64,000 bases of DNA, from NCBI RefSeq assembly GCF_965276875.1, contig NZ_OZ255701.1:1426001-1490000 (forward strand). Direction: 5' to 3'. This document shows positions 26,791 to 35,829 of this stretch, piece by piece. Origin of the DNA: Lichenicoccus sp965276875. Its GTDB lineage: Bacteria; Pseudomonadota; Alphaproteobacteria; Acetobacterales; Acetobacteraceae. A program made the translations under genes and the position numbers. Within the stretch, counting starts at the first letter, position 1, and every line of letters begins with the position of its first letter. Under the pieces are notes generated by a model. The model worked only from the letters and a program-made list of their open reading frames with translations, was not told the origin of the DNA and made no database searches.

Positions 26791-26822
26791 ACAAGAATTG
26801 GACCATCGGAGTTCTATCGTTC

Positions 26823-27995
26823 ATGAGCAAACCTGCGATCGGCGTCGGACTGATCGGTTCCGGTTTCATGGGACGGTCGCATTCCCTCGCCTACCTGAAC
26901 GTCGACAAACTCTTTGAGCTTCCGTTCCGGGTAGAGCTGCGGATGCTGGCCGACCAGACCGAGGCGCAGGCGAGCCGTGCCGCCGACGCCTTCGGCTTCG
27001 CCCGCGCCACCGGCGATTGGCGGGAACTGGTTGCCGACTCCCGGATCGAGGTGGTCTCGATCACCACCCCAAACCGCCTGCACAAGGACATGGCGCTTGC
27101 CGCGATTGACGCGGGTAAGCACGTCTGGTGCGAAAAACCGCTCGCGCCGACCCTCGCGGACGCGCGTATCATGGCCGAGGCCGCACGTCACCGTGGGGTC
27201 AGGACGGCCGTCGGCTTCAACTACCTCAAGAACCCGATGATGCGTCTGGCCCGCGACATGATCGCGGGCGGCGAAATCGGCGAGGTGCGTACGTTTCGCG
27301 GCATCCACGCCGAAGACTTCATGGCCGACGTGTCGCAGCCCTGGAGCTGGCGCCTCGATCCAGCCAATGGCGGCGGCGCACTCGTCGATATCGGCAGCCA
27401 CATTATCGCGGCCGCACGATACCTGCTCGGCCCGATCGTCGAGGTGGACGGACGCACCGATACGCTGGTGACAAGCCGCCCGATTGCGGCCGGCGCCGCC
27501 GAGCGGCGCACCGTCGCCGTGGACGACGTCACGACCGCGCGGCTTCGATTCCGCAGCGGCGTCGTGGGAACGATCGAGGCCAACTGGCTGGCCACCGGTC
27601 GAACCATGCAGCACGCCTTTGAGATCGCGGGGTCGGCCGGGTCAATCGCGTTCTCGCAGGAACGCTTCAACGAACTTCAGCTCTATTGTGCGGGCGATGA
27701 GGCGGCTCGTCGCGGCTTTCGCACGATCGTCGCGGGGCCCGAGCACGAACCCTACGGCGCCTTCTGCGTCGCCCCCGGCCACCAGATCGGCTTCAATGAC
27801 CTGAAGGCGATCGAAGCACGCGATTTCCTGCTCTCGATTGCTGATGACGCCCCCAGACATGCCGGGTTGGGACATGCCGGGTTGGGACATGCCGGGTTCG
27901 ACGAGGGCGTCGCGGTGCTTGAGGTGGTCGACGCGATCTATCGCTCGGCCCGCGACGGCGGCCAGCCCGTCGCCATCGGAGTGAGCGCCCAATGA
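26823..27995 (+). CDS. Gfo/Idh/MocA family oxidoreductase in the inositol operon
   Basis: NAD(P)-dependent dehydrogenase of 390 residues. The N-terminal Rossmann motif is VGLIGSGFMGRSHSLAY. The catalytic-region motif is VWCEKPLAPTLADA, where EKP carries the catalytic Lys. GFNYLKNPMMRLARDMI and GGALVDIGSHIIAAARYLLG follow. It is distinct from the shorter iolG that follows and may act on another inositol stereoisomer (for example scyllo- or chiro-inositol) or a methylated inositol. Near the C-terminus a 15-base unit is repeated three times, giving HAGLG-HAGLG-HAGFD, which is unusual in this family. ATGA overlap with iolG. Confidence 0.88.
   Translation: MSKPAIGVGLIGSGFMGRSHSLAYLNVDKLFELPFRVELRMLADQTEAQASRAADAFGFARATGDWRELVADSRIEVVSITTPNRLHKDMALAAIDAGKHVWCEKPLAPTLADARIMAEAARHRGVRTAVGFNYLKNPMMRLARDMIAGGEIGEVRTFRGIHAEDFMADVSQPWSWRLDPANGGGALVDIGSHIIAAARYLLGPIVEVDGRTDTLVTSRPIAAGAAERRTVAVDDVTTARLRFRSGVVGTIEANWLATGRTMQHAFEIAGSAGSIAFSQERFNELQLYCAGDEAARRGFRTIVAGPEHEPYGAFCVAPGHQIGFNDLKAIEARDFLLSIADDAPRHAGLGHAGLGHAGFDEGVAVLEVVDAIYRSARDGGQPVAIGVSAQ
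27857..27901 (+). repeat. Three tandem 15-bp units inside the oxidoreductase gene
   Basis: ACATGCCGGGTTGGG occurs twice exactly, then a third time with the last bases changed (ACATGCCGGGTTCGA). The repeat is in frame and encodes HAGLG twice and HAGFD once, near the C-terminus of the Gfo/Idh/MocA protein. Changes in copy number would not shift the frame. Confidence 0.9.
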
Positions 27996-29017
27996 TCGGG
28001 ATCGCGGTTCTCGGCGCGGGACGCATCGGCAAGGTGCATGCCCGCAACGTCGCGAACGCGCGCGGTTGCCGGCTGCTCGGCATTGCCGACCCGTTCGGAA
28101 CCGCGGCGCAGGATCTCGCCGCCCTCCATGGCTGCCGGGCGGACCGCGACAGCGTCGCGTTGATCCGGCACGAGGAGGTCGACGCGGTCATCATCGGCAC
28201 TCCCACGGATACGCATGTCGCCCTGATGCTCGAGGCGGCGCGGGCGGGGCGTGCGGTATTGTGCGAAAAGCCGATCGATCTGGACACCGGCCGCGCGACC
28301 GAGGCCGCGGCCGAACTTGCCCGCCTTGGCGCCCGCGTCATGGTTGCCTTCAACCGTCGCTTCGATCCGGCCGTCATCGCTTTGCGTCAAGCGATCGATG
28401 CCGGCGAAATCGGCGACGTTCGCCAGGTGGTCATCACCAGCCGCGATCCCGAACCTGCCTCGCTCGACTATCTTCGGACGTCGGGCGGCATCTTTCGGGA
28501 TATGACAATACACGACTTCGATCTCGCTCGGTTTCTCCTGGGCGAAGAACCAGTCGAGGTGTCGGCAATCGCGAGTTGCCTGGTCGACCAACGCATCGAG
28601 GCGATCGGCGACAGCGACAGCGTGATGGTCAACCTGCGCACCGCGTCGGGAAGACAGTGCCACATCAACAATTCTCGACAGGCCGTCTACGGTTATGACC
28701 AGCGGCTCGAGATTTCGGGATCGAAGGGGATGCTGCTGAACGACCATGTGCGGGCGACGACTGTTAGGCGGTTCACACGAGAGCGGACCGAGGCGCACGA
28801 ACCGTTGCTGAACTTCTTTATCGAGCGATACGAGCAGGCGTATCGGCGCGAGCTCGACGCCTTCATCGAAGCGATTGAAACGCAGAACGCAATGCCGGTC
28901 ACGCTTGCGGACGGTGTGCAGGCCCTGCGACTTGCCGACGCCGCGACGGAGTCGGCAAGGACAGGCCGGATGGTTCGGATTGCCACCCAGACCGTGCCGG
29001 GAGGCGAGCTTGGCTGA
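27992..29017 (+). CDS. iolG: Inositol 2-dehydrogenase
   Basis: NAD-dependent myo-inositol dehydrogenase making scyllo-inosose, the first catabolic step. It has 341 residues. The Rossmann motif is IAVLGAGRIGKVHARNV. The catalytic segment is VLCEKPIDLDTGRATE. The family's Asp-x3-His active site appears as GGIFRDMTIHDFDLARFLLGEEP. SRQAVYGYDQRLEISGSKGML is also typical of IolG. Its start overlaps the previous gene's stop (ATGA), and the SDR gene's likely start overlaps its 3' end. Confidence 0.94.
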   Translation: MIGIAVLGAGRIGKVHARNVANARGCRLLGIADPFGTAAQDLAALHGCRADRDSVALIRHEEVDAVIIGTPTDTHVALMLEAARAGRAVLCEKPIDLDTGRATEAAAELARLGARVMVAFNRRFDPAVIALRQAIDAGEIGDVRQVVITSRDPEPASLDYLRTSGGIFRDMTIHDFDLARFLLGEEPVEVSAIASCLVDQRIEAIGDSDSVMVNLRTASGRQCHINNSRQAVYGYDQRLEISGSKGMLLNDHVRATTVRRFTRERTEAHEPLLNFFIERYEQAYRRELDAFIEAIETQNAMPVTLADGVQALRLADAATESARTGRMVRIATQTVPGGELG

Positions 29018-29819
29018 CATGTCGGGCAAGATCGCGATTGTGACCGGAGGAACTCAGGGACTTGGCGCGGCCATCGCGCGCACGTTCGCTGATCGAGGCG
29101 CTGCCGGTCTCGTCATCTGCGGCCGCAACCGCGATAAAGGCGAGGCGTCCGCCACGGCAATCGAAAGTGCGACCGGCACCAGGACAATCTTTGTGGCTGC
29201 CGATCTCGGCGATGTCGATGCCTGCCGCAAGGTGGTGGCGGCGGCAGATACCGCGTTCGGCCGTGTCGACGCGCTCGTCAACGCCGCCGGAGTGACCGAT
29301 CGCGGCACCATCCTCGACACCTCAGAGACGCTGTTCGATTACATCATGGCGGTGAATGTGCGGGCACCGTTCTTCCTGATGCAGGACGCAATCAAGATCA
29401 TGCGGCGTGAGGCGATAGCGGGCACAATCGTGAACATTGGCTCGATGTCGGCACGCGCCGGGCAGCCGTTCATCGCCGCTTACTGCACGTCCAAGGGCGC
29501 GCTCGCGACGCTCACGCGCAACACCGCCTTCGCTTTGCTGCGAAACAGCATAAGGGTGAACGGCTTGAACATCGGCTGGATGGCGACCGAGGGCGAGGAC
29601 CGCATCATGCGCACCTACCACGGTGCCGAGGATGGCTGGCTCGACGCGGCATCGCGCGACCAGCCGAACGGGCGTCTGATCGATCCCTTCGAGGTCGCGC
29701 GCGCGGTGACGTTCCTGTCGAGCGCCGAATCCGGCCTGATGACCGGGTCAGTCATTGAATACGACCAATCAATCTGGGGAGGCTATGAGAGCGGCCCGAC
29801 GCCGAAGAACGCGCTCTGA
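29010..29819 (+). CDS. Short-chain dehydrogenase/reductase
   Basis: Classical SDR of 269 residues. The cofactor motif is VTGGTQGLGAAIARTF, NAAG appears as VNAAGVTDRG, and the active site is Ser in NIGSMSAR with Tyr-x3-Lys in AAYCTSKGALATLT. The tail is FLSSAESGLMTGSVIEYDQSIWGG. TTG 29010 is favoured because GGGAGG lies about 6 bases upstream; ATG 29019 is the alternative. Its place between iolG and the importer suggests it oxidises an inositol isomer or inosose, but the substrate is inferred. Confidence 0.9.
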   Translation: MADMSGKIAIVTGGTQGLGAAIARTFADRGAAGLVICGRNRDKGEASATAIESATGTRTIFVAADLGDVDACRKVVAAADTAFGRVDALVNAAGVTDRGTILDTSETLFDYIMAVNVRAPFFLMQDAIKIMRREAIAGTIVNIGSMSARAGQPFIAAYCTSKGALATLTRNTAFALLRNSIRVNGLNIGWMATEGEDRIMRTYHGAEDGWLDAASRDQPNGRLIDPFEVARAVTFLSSAESGLMTGSVIEYDQSIWGGYESGPTPKNAL

Positions 29820-29889
29820 CGCAACAAGGAACAGACGACGAAAACGAAAACGCCTGAACGAAAGGGCGAACATAGAGGAAGGACCGGAC

Positions 29890-30849
29890 ATGAAGCGCAT
29901 TGGTTTGACGGCTGGAGCCATGATGGTTGCGGCACTCGGCGGGATCGGGGCATTCGCCGCCTCTACCACCTCGCATGCCGCCCCCGCCAAGACCTACACG
30001 TTCGCCATGATCACCCACGGCCAGCCCGGCGACACGTTCTGGGACATCGTACGCAAAGGCGGCGAAGCCGCTGCAAGGAACGACCGGGTCAAACTGATCT
30101 ATCTCGCCAACCCAACTGCGTCCGGCGAGGCGCAGCTTGTGACAAACGTGCTCCAGCAGCATGTCGACGGCATCGCGCTGACCTTGGCCTTTCCCGATGC
30201 GGAAATACCCATGGTGGCAAAAGCCACATCCGCGGGCATTCCAGTGATCGGCTTCAATGCCGGCAGTGACGACTGGAAGCGGGCGAAGATGACGATGTTC
30301 GTTGGGCAAAACGAAACCATTGCCGGGGAGGCGGTTGGCAACCGGCTGAACAGCGAGGGCGCCAAGGCCGCGATCTGCGTCGATCAGCAACAGGGCGCCG
30401 TGCAGCTCGCGGAACGCTGCCAGGGCATCCAGAAGACGTTCCACGGCAAGCTCGATATCCTCTACGTGGCTGGTTACGACATGGCGAGCGCCCAGTCGCG
30501 CATTGTCGCCAAGCTGCAGCAGGACCGGAGCATCGGCTACGTCGTGACGCTGGGCGCGCCGTTCGCGCCAACGGCGGTTTCCGCGGTCGCGGCCGCCAAC
30601 AGCAAGGCGAAGGTGGCAACCTTTGATCTTACGCCGCGCGCGGTCACGATGATCAAGCAGGGCAAGATCCAGTGGGCCGTCGACCAGCAGCCCTATGCTG
30701 AAGGCTACCTCGCAATCGACCTGCTCTGGCTCAACCGCGCCAACGGCGACGTTATCGGCGGCGGCAAGGCCGTCCTGACCGGGCCGGCCTTCATCACCAA
30801 AGACAACATTGACGTCGTGGCCGCCTTTGCGAAGGCCGGCATGCGCTGA
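29890..30849 (+). CDS. CUT2 sugar/polyol ABC transporter substrate-binding protein
   Basis: Periplasmic binding protein, type 1 fold (RbsB-like), 319 residues. The Sec signal peptide is MKRIGLTAGAMMVAALGGIGAFA with cleavage near SHAA. Mature motifs are FAMITHGQPGDTFWDIVRKGGEAA, VDGIALTLAFPD, GIPVIGFNAGSDDW, KAAICVDQQQGAVQLAERCQG, and QWAVDQQPYAEGYLAIDLLWL near the C-terminus. An AGAGGAAGGA ribosome site precedes ATG 29890. It sits in the inositol operon, so myo-inositol or an isomer is the likely ligand. Confidence 0.93.
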   Translation: MKRIGLTAGAMMVAALGGIGAFAASTTSHAAPAKTYTFAMITHGQPGDTFWDIVRKGGEAAARNDRVKLIYLANPTASGEAQLVTNVLQQHVDGIALTLAFPDAEIPMVAKATSAGIPVIGFNAGSDDWKRAKMTMFVGQNETIAGEAVGNRLNSEGAKAAICVDQQQGAVQLAERCQGIQKTFHGKLDILYVAGYDMASAQSRIVAKLQQDRSIGYVVTLGAPFAPTAVSAVAAANSKAKVATFDLTPRAVTMIKQGKIQWAVDQQPYAEGYLAIDLLWLNRANGDVIGGGKAVLTGPAFITKDNIDVVAAFAKAGMR

Positions 30850-30876
30850 CATCGTATTTCAGGATCGGGACACGCC

Positions 30877-31929
30877 GTGACGACCGCGCAACACAGCATC
30901 CACGTCACCTCCCCCTCCGTACGGACGCAACGGCAATCGGCGTGGAAGCGGGCGCTGAAACGGCCGGAAATCGGCTCGGTTGGCGGCGTAATCCTGGTCT
31001 TTGCCTTCTTCTCGGTGATGGCGCCACCGTTCCGGCAACTCGCCGCGTTCACCACCATTCTCTACCAATCCGCGGTGCTCGGCATTCCGGCCGTTGCGGT
31101 CGCGCTGCTGATGATAGGAGGCGAATTCGACCTGAGCGCGGGGGTCGCCGTCACGACGTCCTCGCTGTGCGCCGCGATCTTCGCGTCGCGTGCCTTCGGC
31201 AGCATCTGGCTTGGGGTGGCTCTGGCGCTGCTGCTCTCTCTCGGGATCGGGTTCCTTAATGGCTACCTGCTGATCCGCACCAAGCTGCACAGCTTCCTCG
31301 TGACACTCTCGACGTTCCTGATGCTGCAAGGCCTAAACATCGCCGTGACCAAGCTGATCACGGGGAACGTCGCAACCGATGACATCAGCAATCTTCCGGG
31401 CTTCAACGTCGCTCACGCGATTTTTGCCTCGACCCTGAAGTTCGGCGGGGTTTCGATTAACATCGCGATCATCTACTGGCTGGTTTTTGCGATCGCGGCG
31501 ACGTGGGTACTTCTCCACACCCGTTTTGGAAACTGGATCTTCGCTGTTGGGGGACAGGTGGACAGCGCGCGCGCGGTCGGCATTCCGGTCATGCGGGTCA
31601 AGGTCGGGCTCTTCGTGTTGGTCGGCTTCGCCGCCTGGTTCACCGGCATGCACATGCTGTTCTCCTACGATACCGTCCAATCTGGTGCCGGCATCGGCAA
31701 CGAACTCCTCTACATTGCATCGGCGGTCGTCGGCGGGTGTCTGCTCACCGGCGGCTATGGTTCAGCGATCGGCTCGGCTTTCGGCGCCTTCATCTTCGGC
31801 ATGACGACCGAGGGTGTGATCTACGCCGACTGGGATCCCGACTGGTTCCAGTTCTTTGTCGGCGCCATGCTGCTGCTGGCCACCGTGTTCAATGGCTGGC
31901 TTCGCTATCGCGCCAGCAGGGGCAGGTGA
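30877..31929 (+). CDS. CUT2 ABC transporter permease
   Basis: Inner-membrane permease of the RbsC/FrcC family, 350 residues, with about ten hydrophobic helices. Family features are IPAVAVALLMIGGEFDLSAGVAVTTSSL, FLNGYLLIRTKLHSFLVTLSTFLMLQGL, GNWIFAVGGQVDSARAVGIPVMRVKV, and GGCLLTGGYGSAIGSAFGAFIFGM. It should form the homodimeric channel for the substrate delivered by the upstream binding protein. It is 27 bases after the binding-protein gene and 1 base before the ATPase gene. Confidence 0.93.
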   Translation: MTTAQHSIHVTSPSVRTQRQSAWKRALKRPEIGSVGGVILVFAFFSVMAPPFRQLAAFTTILYQSAVLGIPAVAVALLMIGGEFDLSAGVAVTTSSLCAAIFASRAFGSIWLGVALALLLSLGIGFLNGYLLIRTKLHSFLVTLSTFLMLQGLNIAVTKLITGNVATDDISNLPGFNVAHAIFASTLKFGGVSINIAIIYWLVFAIAATWVLLHTRFGNWIFAVGGQVDSARAVGIPVMRVKVGLFVLVGFAAWFTGMHMLFSYDTVQSGAGIGNELLYIASAVVGGCLLTGGYGSAIGSAFGAFIFGMTTEGVIYADWDPDWFQFFVGAMLLLATVFNGWLRYRASRGR

Positions 31930-31930
31930 C

Positions 31931-32734
31931 ATGGCGGATCGAACCGAACCTCTGCTGTCACTGCGCGGGATTGGCAAGAGCTATGGAAGCTTCGCCGCCT
32001 TGCGCAACATCAACCTGTCGGTTCGAGCAGGCGAAGTCACCTGCATTCTCGGCGACAACGGCGCCGGCAAGTCGACATTGATCAGTATCATCGCCGGCCT
32101 GCACAGTCATGACGAGGGCGGCTACCTGGTCGACGGCAAAGAGGTGCACTTCGCCTCGCCACGCGACGCGCTCGATCTGGGCATTTCAGCGGTGTACCAG
32201 ACCTTGGCGCTCGTGCCGCTGATGTCGATCTGGCGCAACTTCTTCCTGGGCTCCGAGATCGTCCGGAAGATCGGGCCGTTTCGTCGCCTCAATAGCGAGG
32301 AGATGATACAAACGGCGTCCGTGGAACTTCGTCGCATGGGGATCGAGGTCAGCGACCTCGAGCAGCCTGTCGGAACGTTGTCGGGCGGCCAACGGCAGGT
32401 CGTTGCAATAGCGCGTGCCGTACATTTCGGCGCGCGCGTCCTTGTCCTCGACGAGCCGACGGCAGCACTGGGCGTTGCGCAGTCGGGACTTGTCCTACGC
32501 TACATCGCTCAAGCTGCGCGTCAGCAAGGCGTCGGCGTGATCTTTATCACGCATAATCCGCACCATGCCTACATGGTCGGAGACCATTTCGTAGTTCTGG
32601 CGCGCGGAGAAGTCGAACTGGACGCGGCGCGCGCCAACCTCACGCTTGAGGAATTGATGTTTCACATGGCTGGCGGTGCGGGCCTGACAGCCCTGGAGCA
32701 CGAACTTCAAAGGGCGGCAGCACAGCCTGCCTGA
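31931..32734 (+). CDS. CUT2 ABC transporter ATP-binding protein (single NBD)
   Basis: ATPase of 267 residues with one nucleotide-binding domain, resembling FrcA rather than the two-domain RbsA. Walker A is GDNGAGKST, Q-loop SAVYQTLALVP, signature LSGGQRQVVAIARAV, Walker B VLVLDEPTAAL, and H-loop IFITHNPHHAY. It starts at ATG 31931, 1 base after the permease stop. It is the last gene of the iol-transport operon; the next gene is convergent. Confidence 0.94.
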   Translation: MADRTEPLLSLRGIGKSYGSFAALRNINLSVRAGEVTCILGDNGAGKSTLISIIAGLHSHDEGGYLVDGKEVHFASPRDALDLGISAVYQTLALVPLMSIWRNFFLGSEIVRKIGPFRRLNSEEMIQTASVELRRMGIEVSDLEQPVGTLSGGQRQVVAIARAVHFGARVLVLDEPTAALGVAQSGLVLRYIAQAARQQGVGVIFITHNPHHAYMVGDHFVVLARGEVELDAARANLTLEELMFHMAGGAGLTALEHELQRAAAQPA

Positions 32735-32754
32735 GCAAAGACGTGGCATAAGGG

Positions 32755-32768
32755 ACCGCGCGCGCGCG
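32755..32768. repeat. 14-bp GC palindrome between convergent genes
   Basis: ACCGCGCGCGCGGT is a perfect palindrome in the 58-base gap between the iol transport operon and the penicillin-acylase gene. No T-tract follows it on either strand, so a terminator role is not shown. Confidence 0.4.
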
Positions 32769-32792
32769 GTGGTCGCGGACAGTCTCCTGAAA

Positions 32793-35081
32793 TCAATAGG
32801 CCTCTGTCTTCTCCAGGTGCTGCTCCACCTCCGCCCGCGTCCGCCATACCGGCCTGAGCGCCTTGGCATTGAACGGCGCCAATTGGTCCGTCACATGCGG
32901 GCTGCCCGGGCGTGACGAGTTTCCGTACCCCAACAGCGCCCTCGCCTTTGCTCCCTGCGGCGTGAACTCGACGAGCTGCACATAGCCGTCTCCGGCATAC
33001 GACCAAAGCTGGTTGGCAACCGGCCCTTGGAACGAATTGACGACCCGCACCGGCCCGAATTTGCCGTCCGAACCGCTTACCGCATCGTCCGACACCGGTA
33101 TGGTCTGCGCGAAAGTCGCATCGTGCGTTACCAGTACGGTTCGATGCGCATCCTCCCACGCCGCATCGAGCGATCCATAGGTCGCCTCCGTTTGCTCGGC
33201 CGCGGAGACGAGGTCCGCAATTGTCGCTTTCGCATCCGCAAGGCCCGAAGGGGTCGTCAGCGGTGCCGCCGCACTCCACCCCACCCTGAACTTCGGATGC
33301 GGCGAATAGAAATTGATCGTGTCGTCCTTGGCGATTGCCGGGTCACCCGACACGATGTTCCACCACCGCTCGAACAGTACCGCGCCCCTGCTCAGCGCAT
33401 CCGCATTGCGGTCCCAGGCTTCGAGCACGCCCGCAGCCTGGATCGCCGTGGCATTTCCCGACGTCTTCGCCGCCTGGATAAGATCCGGCAGCACACGGTC
33501 GGCAAGCTCCATGTGCACGTTTTCCTTGCCCGCCAACAGCGCGTCCGCCGTGAACTTCGGCTGCGACAGCAGGAAGTTTGCCGCGTTCTGCGGCCGCAGA
33601 TCCATGAAAGACGGCGCCACATACGCCGGGAACCGGCTCGGATCGTTGGTCGGTGTCAGCGGGAACGTCGAAGTCCAGGGTGGATTGTTGCTGTTGGCCA
33701 CAAACCCGCCCGGCGGATCGATCGCTCTTGGCAGCGAACCCCAGTCGAAGGTTCGGGTCCACCGTGTCGACGGATTGCTCCCGTCCAGAATCCCGTCATA
33801 GTCGCCGAACGTGCCACCCGCCCGCACCGGCTGCCGCCCGCCGAACACATACATCACGTGCCCGTCGCGATCGGCATAGACGACGTTGAAGAACGGCATC
33901 TGCAGCATTGAATTCGCCGCGATGAACTGCGACAGGTTATGCGCCTCGATCATGTGCCAGTACTGCGTCACGAGGGACGGCTGGTCGAGCCCCGCCACCC
34001 TGAGCGCCAAGACCTTGTCTCCGCTTTGCGCCACTACCGGCCCATCGATCGTATCTTGGACCCGAAATGTTTTGGTTGAAAAACTGCCGTTCTCGTTGCG
34101 AATTTTTATCGTGGCGGTGCTCGTAATGAGCGGCAGGCTGGCGCCGCCGAATTGATAGAAGCCCTTCTGATCAACCGTGAACTCGTAGTAATTTGCGTTC
34201 TGAATGGTGTTGTTCGTATGCGTCCAGCCGATGTCGTCCGAGTACCCGATCCCGAGGAACGGCAAACCCGTGAACACCACGCCGCTCGCATCCAGAGCTG
34301 GATGCCCCGGATCGCCGATGACCAGGTTCACTTCCATCCATTGATAGAGACCAAGCCCGGGGATCGGCTGGTTGTTCCCCCAGGGCAGATGCGGATTGCC
34401 CATCAGGATCGCATTCCCGCTCGTGCTTTTCGACGGCGCAATCGCCCAGCCGTTCGATCCGCCCGGCGTCAATGACCGCGCCAACGCATTCGCCGCCGCT
34501 CGCCCTCCCGTCTTCCAGGCCGCCAGCAGTGCCGGCAGGTTGTCCTGCTCCGGCATGAAGGTGAAGTTGACCGTGTTCTGCTCGCCCGAGGTCACATCCG
34601 ACGGCAGGAACGGCAGCACCCGCCGGAACGAGGGGGCGATCGTGTCGCCATGCTGGGCCGCATATTCATTCACCCCATCCGCGAACGCCTGCAGGATTCG
34701 TCTCTGCTCCCTGCCACCGAGCAGCACCCAAAGTGCTGCCCGCTCGGGGATCCGCTCGGTCCGAACCTGGATGTCGCTGGCGACGTTCGCACCATCCGTC
34801 CCGGCCCCGAAATACTCCGCCATCCGCCCACGTGCCTGCGCGACATTGGCGAGCATCGTCTCCGCCTGACCCTCCATCTCCGCGTAGCCGAGCCCGCGGA
34901 CCACCGCGAGCCGATCGGCGCCGAAGATGTGCGGTATTCCGTACGTATCCCAAAGGATTTGTCCGTGCCCGACGGACGCTGCTCCCGCCGCGAGCGACGA
35001 CGCGGGCGACAGCAAGCCCGCAAGACACGCGAACCTGAGCCCCCATCGCAGAGGCGACGCAAATATCCTGTTTGAGATCAT
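32793..35081 (-). CDS. Penicillin acylase family (Ntn-hydrolase) protein
   Basis: Periplasmic Ntn-hydrolase precursor of 762 residues, the family being processed autocatalytically into alpha and beta chains. The signal peptide is MISNRIFASPLRWGLRFACLAGLLSP with cleavage near SSLAAG. GQILWDTYGIPHIFG opens the alpha chain. The catalytic Ser is at about residue 209 in TPGGSNGWAIAPSKS, and ILMGNPHLPW follows as in acylases. Later conserved parts are FADRDGHVMYVFGG-like YADRDGHVMYVFGG and RWTRTFDWGSLP. Substrates may be N-acyl homoserine lactones, acyl-peptides or antibiotics. A GGGGGAG site precedes ATG 35081; the longer frame to 35189 lacks support. Confidence 0.92.
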   Translation of the reverse strand: MISNRIFASPLRWGLRFACLAGLLSPASSLAAGAASVGHGQILWDTYGIPHIFGADRLAVVRGLGYAEMEGQAETMLANVAQARGRMAEYFGAGTDGANVASDIQVRTERIPERAALWVLLGGREQRRILQAFADGVNEYAAQHGDTIAPSFRRVLPFLPSDVTSGEQNTVNFTFMPEQDNLPALLAAWKTGGRAAANALARSLTPGGSNGWAIAPSKSTSGNAILMGNPHLPWGNNQPIPGLGLYQWMEVNLVIGDPGHPALDASGVVFTGLPFLGIGYSDDIGWTHTNNTIQNANYYEFTVDQKGFYQFGGASLPLITSTATIKIRNENGSFSTKTFRVQDTIDGPVVAQSGDKVLALRVAGLDQPSLVTQYWHMIEAHNLSQFIAANSMLQMPFFNVVYADRDGHVMYVFGGRQPVRAGGTFGDYDGILDGSNPSTRWTRTFDWGSLPRAIDPPGGFVANSNNPPWTSTFPLTPTNDPSRFPAYVAPSFMDLRPQNAANFLLSQPKFTADALLAGKENVHMELADRVLPDLIQAAKTSGNATAIQAAGVLEAWDRNADALSRGAVLFERWWNIVSGDPAIAKDDTINFYSPHPKFRVGWSAAAPLTTPSGLADAKATIADLVSAAEQTEATYGSLDAAWEDAHRTVLVTHDATFAQTIPVSDDAVSGSDGKFGPVRVVNSFQGPVANQLWSYAGDGYVQLVEFTPQGAKARALLGYGNSSRPGSPHVTDQLAPFNAKALRPVWRTRAEVEQHLEKTEAY

Positions 35082-35329
35082 TGATCCGCTCCCCCCCGGG
35101 GAACTCAAGACTATTCGCAGGTGAAGCGAAGTCAAGACGATCGCGAGAAGCGGATTCGCACTCCCCGTGAGCGCCCTCGGCTGGAGCACTTCCCGGGCCT
35201 CGACTCGCTCCTGGCGCTCTGTTCGGTGCAGACTGCACTCTCCCGAGAGATTGGGTGGGAAATCCTGGTGGTGTTCGCAGGGCGCCAGAAGTAGGTGAAG
35301 AGGATTAGATTTATTCCGGTGGGAGCCGC

Positions 35330-35614
35330 ATGCAGACCGTGAACATTCACGCCGCCAAGATCCAGCTCTCTCGGCTCGTCGAGCAGGCCGCCGCAGGCGA
35401 GGAGATCATCATCGCCCTTGCCGGACGACCGCTCGCCAGGCTGGTGCCGCTCACCGGAGCCGCTGCCGGTCAAAAGCGGGTGCTCGGCGTGCTGTCCGGA
35501 GAGCTTCAGGTGCCGGCCGAGTCCGACACATTGCCGATCGATATGCTTGAGGTGTTTGAGGACGCTGATGCGCCTGTTGCTAGACACGCATCTGCTGCTC
35601 TGGGCGCTCGGTGA
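35330..35614 (+). CDS. Phd/YefM-type (VapB) antitoxin
   Basis: A 94-residue type II antitoxin. The N-terminal DNA-binding Phd fold is MQTVNIHAAKIQLSRLVEQAAAGEEIIIALAGRPLARLVPL. The toxin-binding part KRVLGVLSGELQVPAESDTLPIDMLEVFED follows. The last 18 residues (ADAPVARHASAALGAR) read through the toxin start in another frame and look like an extension after loss of the usual stop. It precedes and overlaps a broken PIN toxin gene. Confidence 0.85.
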   Translation: MQTVNIHAAKIQLSRLVEQAAAGEEIIIALAGRPLARLVPLTGAAAGQKRVLGVLSGELQVPAESDTLPIDMLEVFEDADAPVARHASAALGAR

Positions 35615-35801
35615 TCCCGATCGGCTGGATCATGGGACACGCACCCTGATCGAGGATACCGGCAACGATGTGCTGTTCAGCGCCGCCGCATCATCGCGAT
35701 GCTGGTCTGATCACCGACGGCGGATGCCGCCTCTCGCGACGCAGCACCGGTATCGAGGTGAGGTTAGGGATCTGGCGCAGCCTTACAGTGGCACTTCATA
35801 A
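35568..35801 (+). pseudogene. VapC PIN-domain toxin remnant
   Basis: The frame starts MRLLLDTHLLLWALGDPDRL, the canonical PIN N-terminus with the first catalytic Asp, and continues to about residue 40 (DVLFSAAASS). The sequence then stops resembling a PIN protein and ends after 77 residues, compared with about 130 normally. A distal fragment reading AGLITDG in another frame near 35690 recalls the usual C-terminal part, so an internal deletion of roughly 70 codons is likely. The central acidic residues are lost, so the nuclease should be inactive. The antitoxin beside it remains intact. Confidence 0.75.
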
Positions 35802-35829
35802 ACACTGCAGGGTTCTTTAGGCTCGCCAG

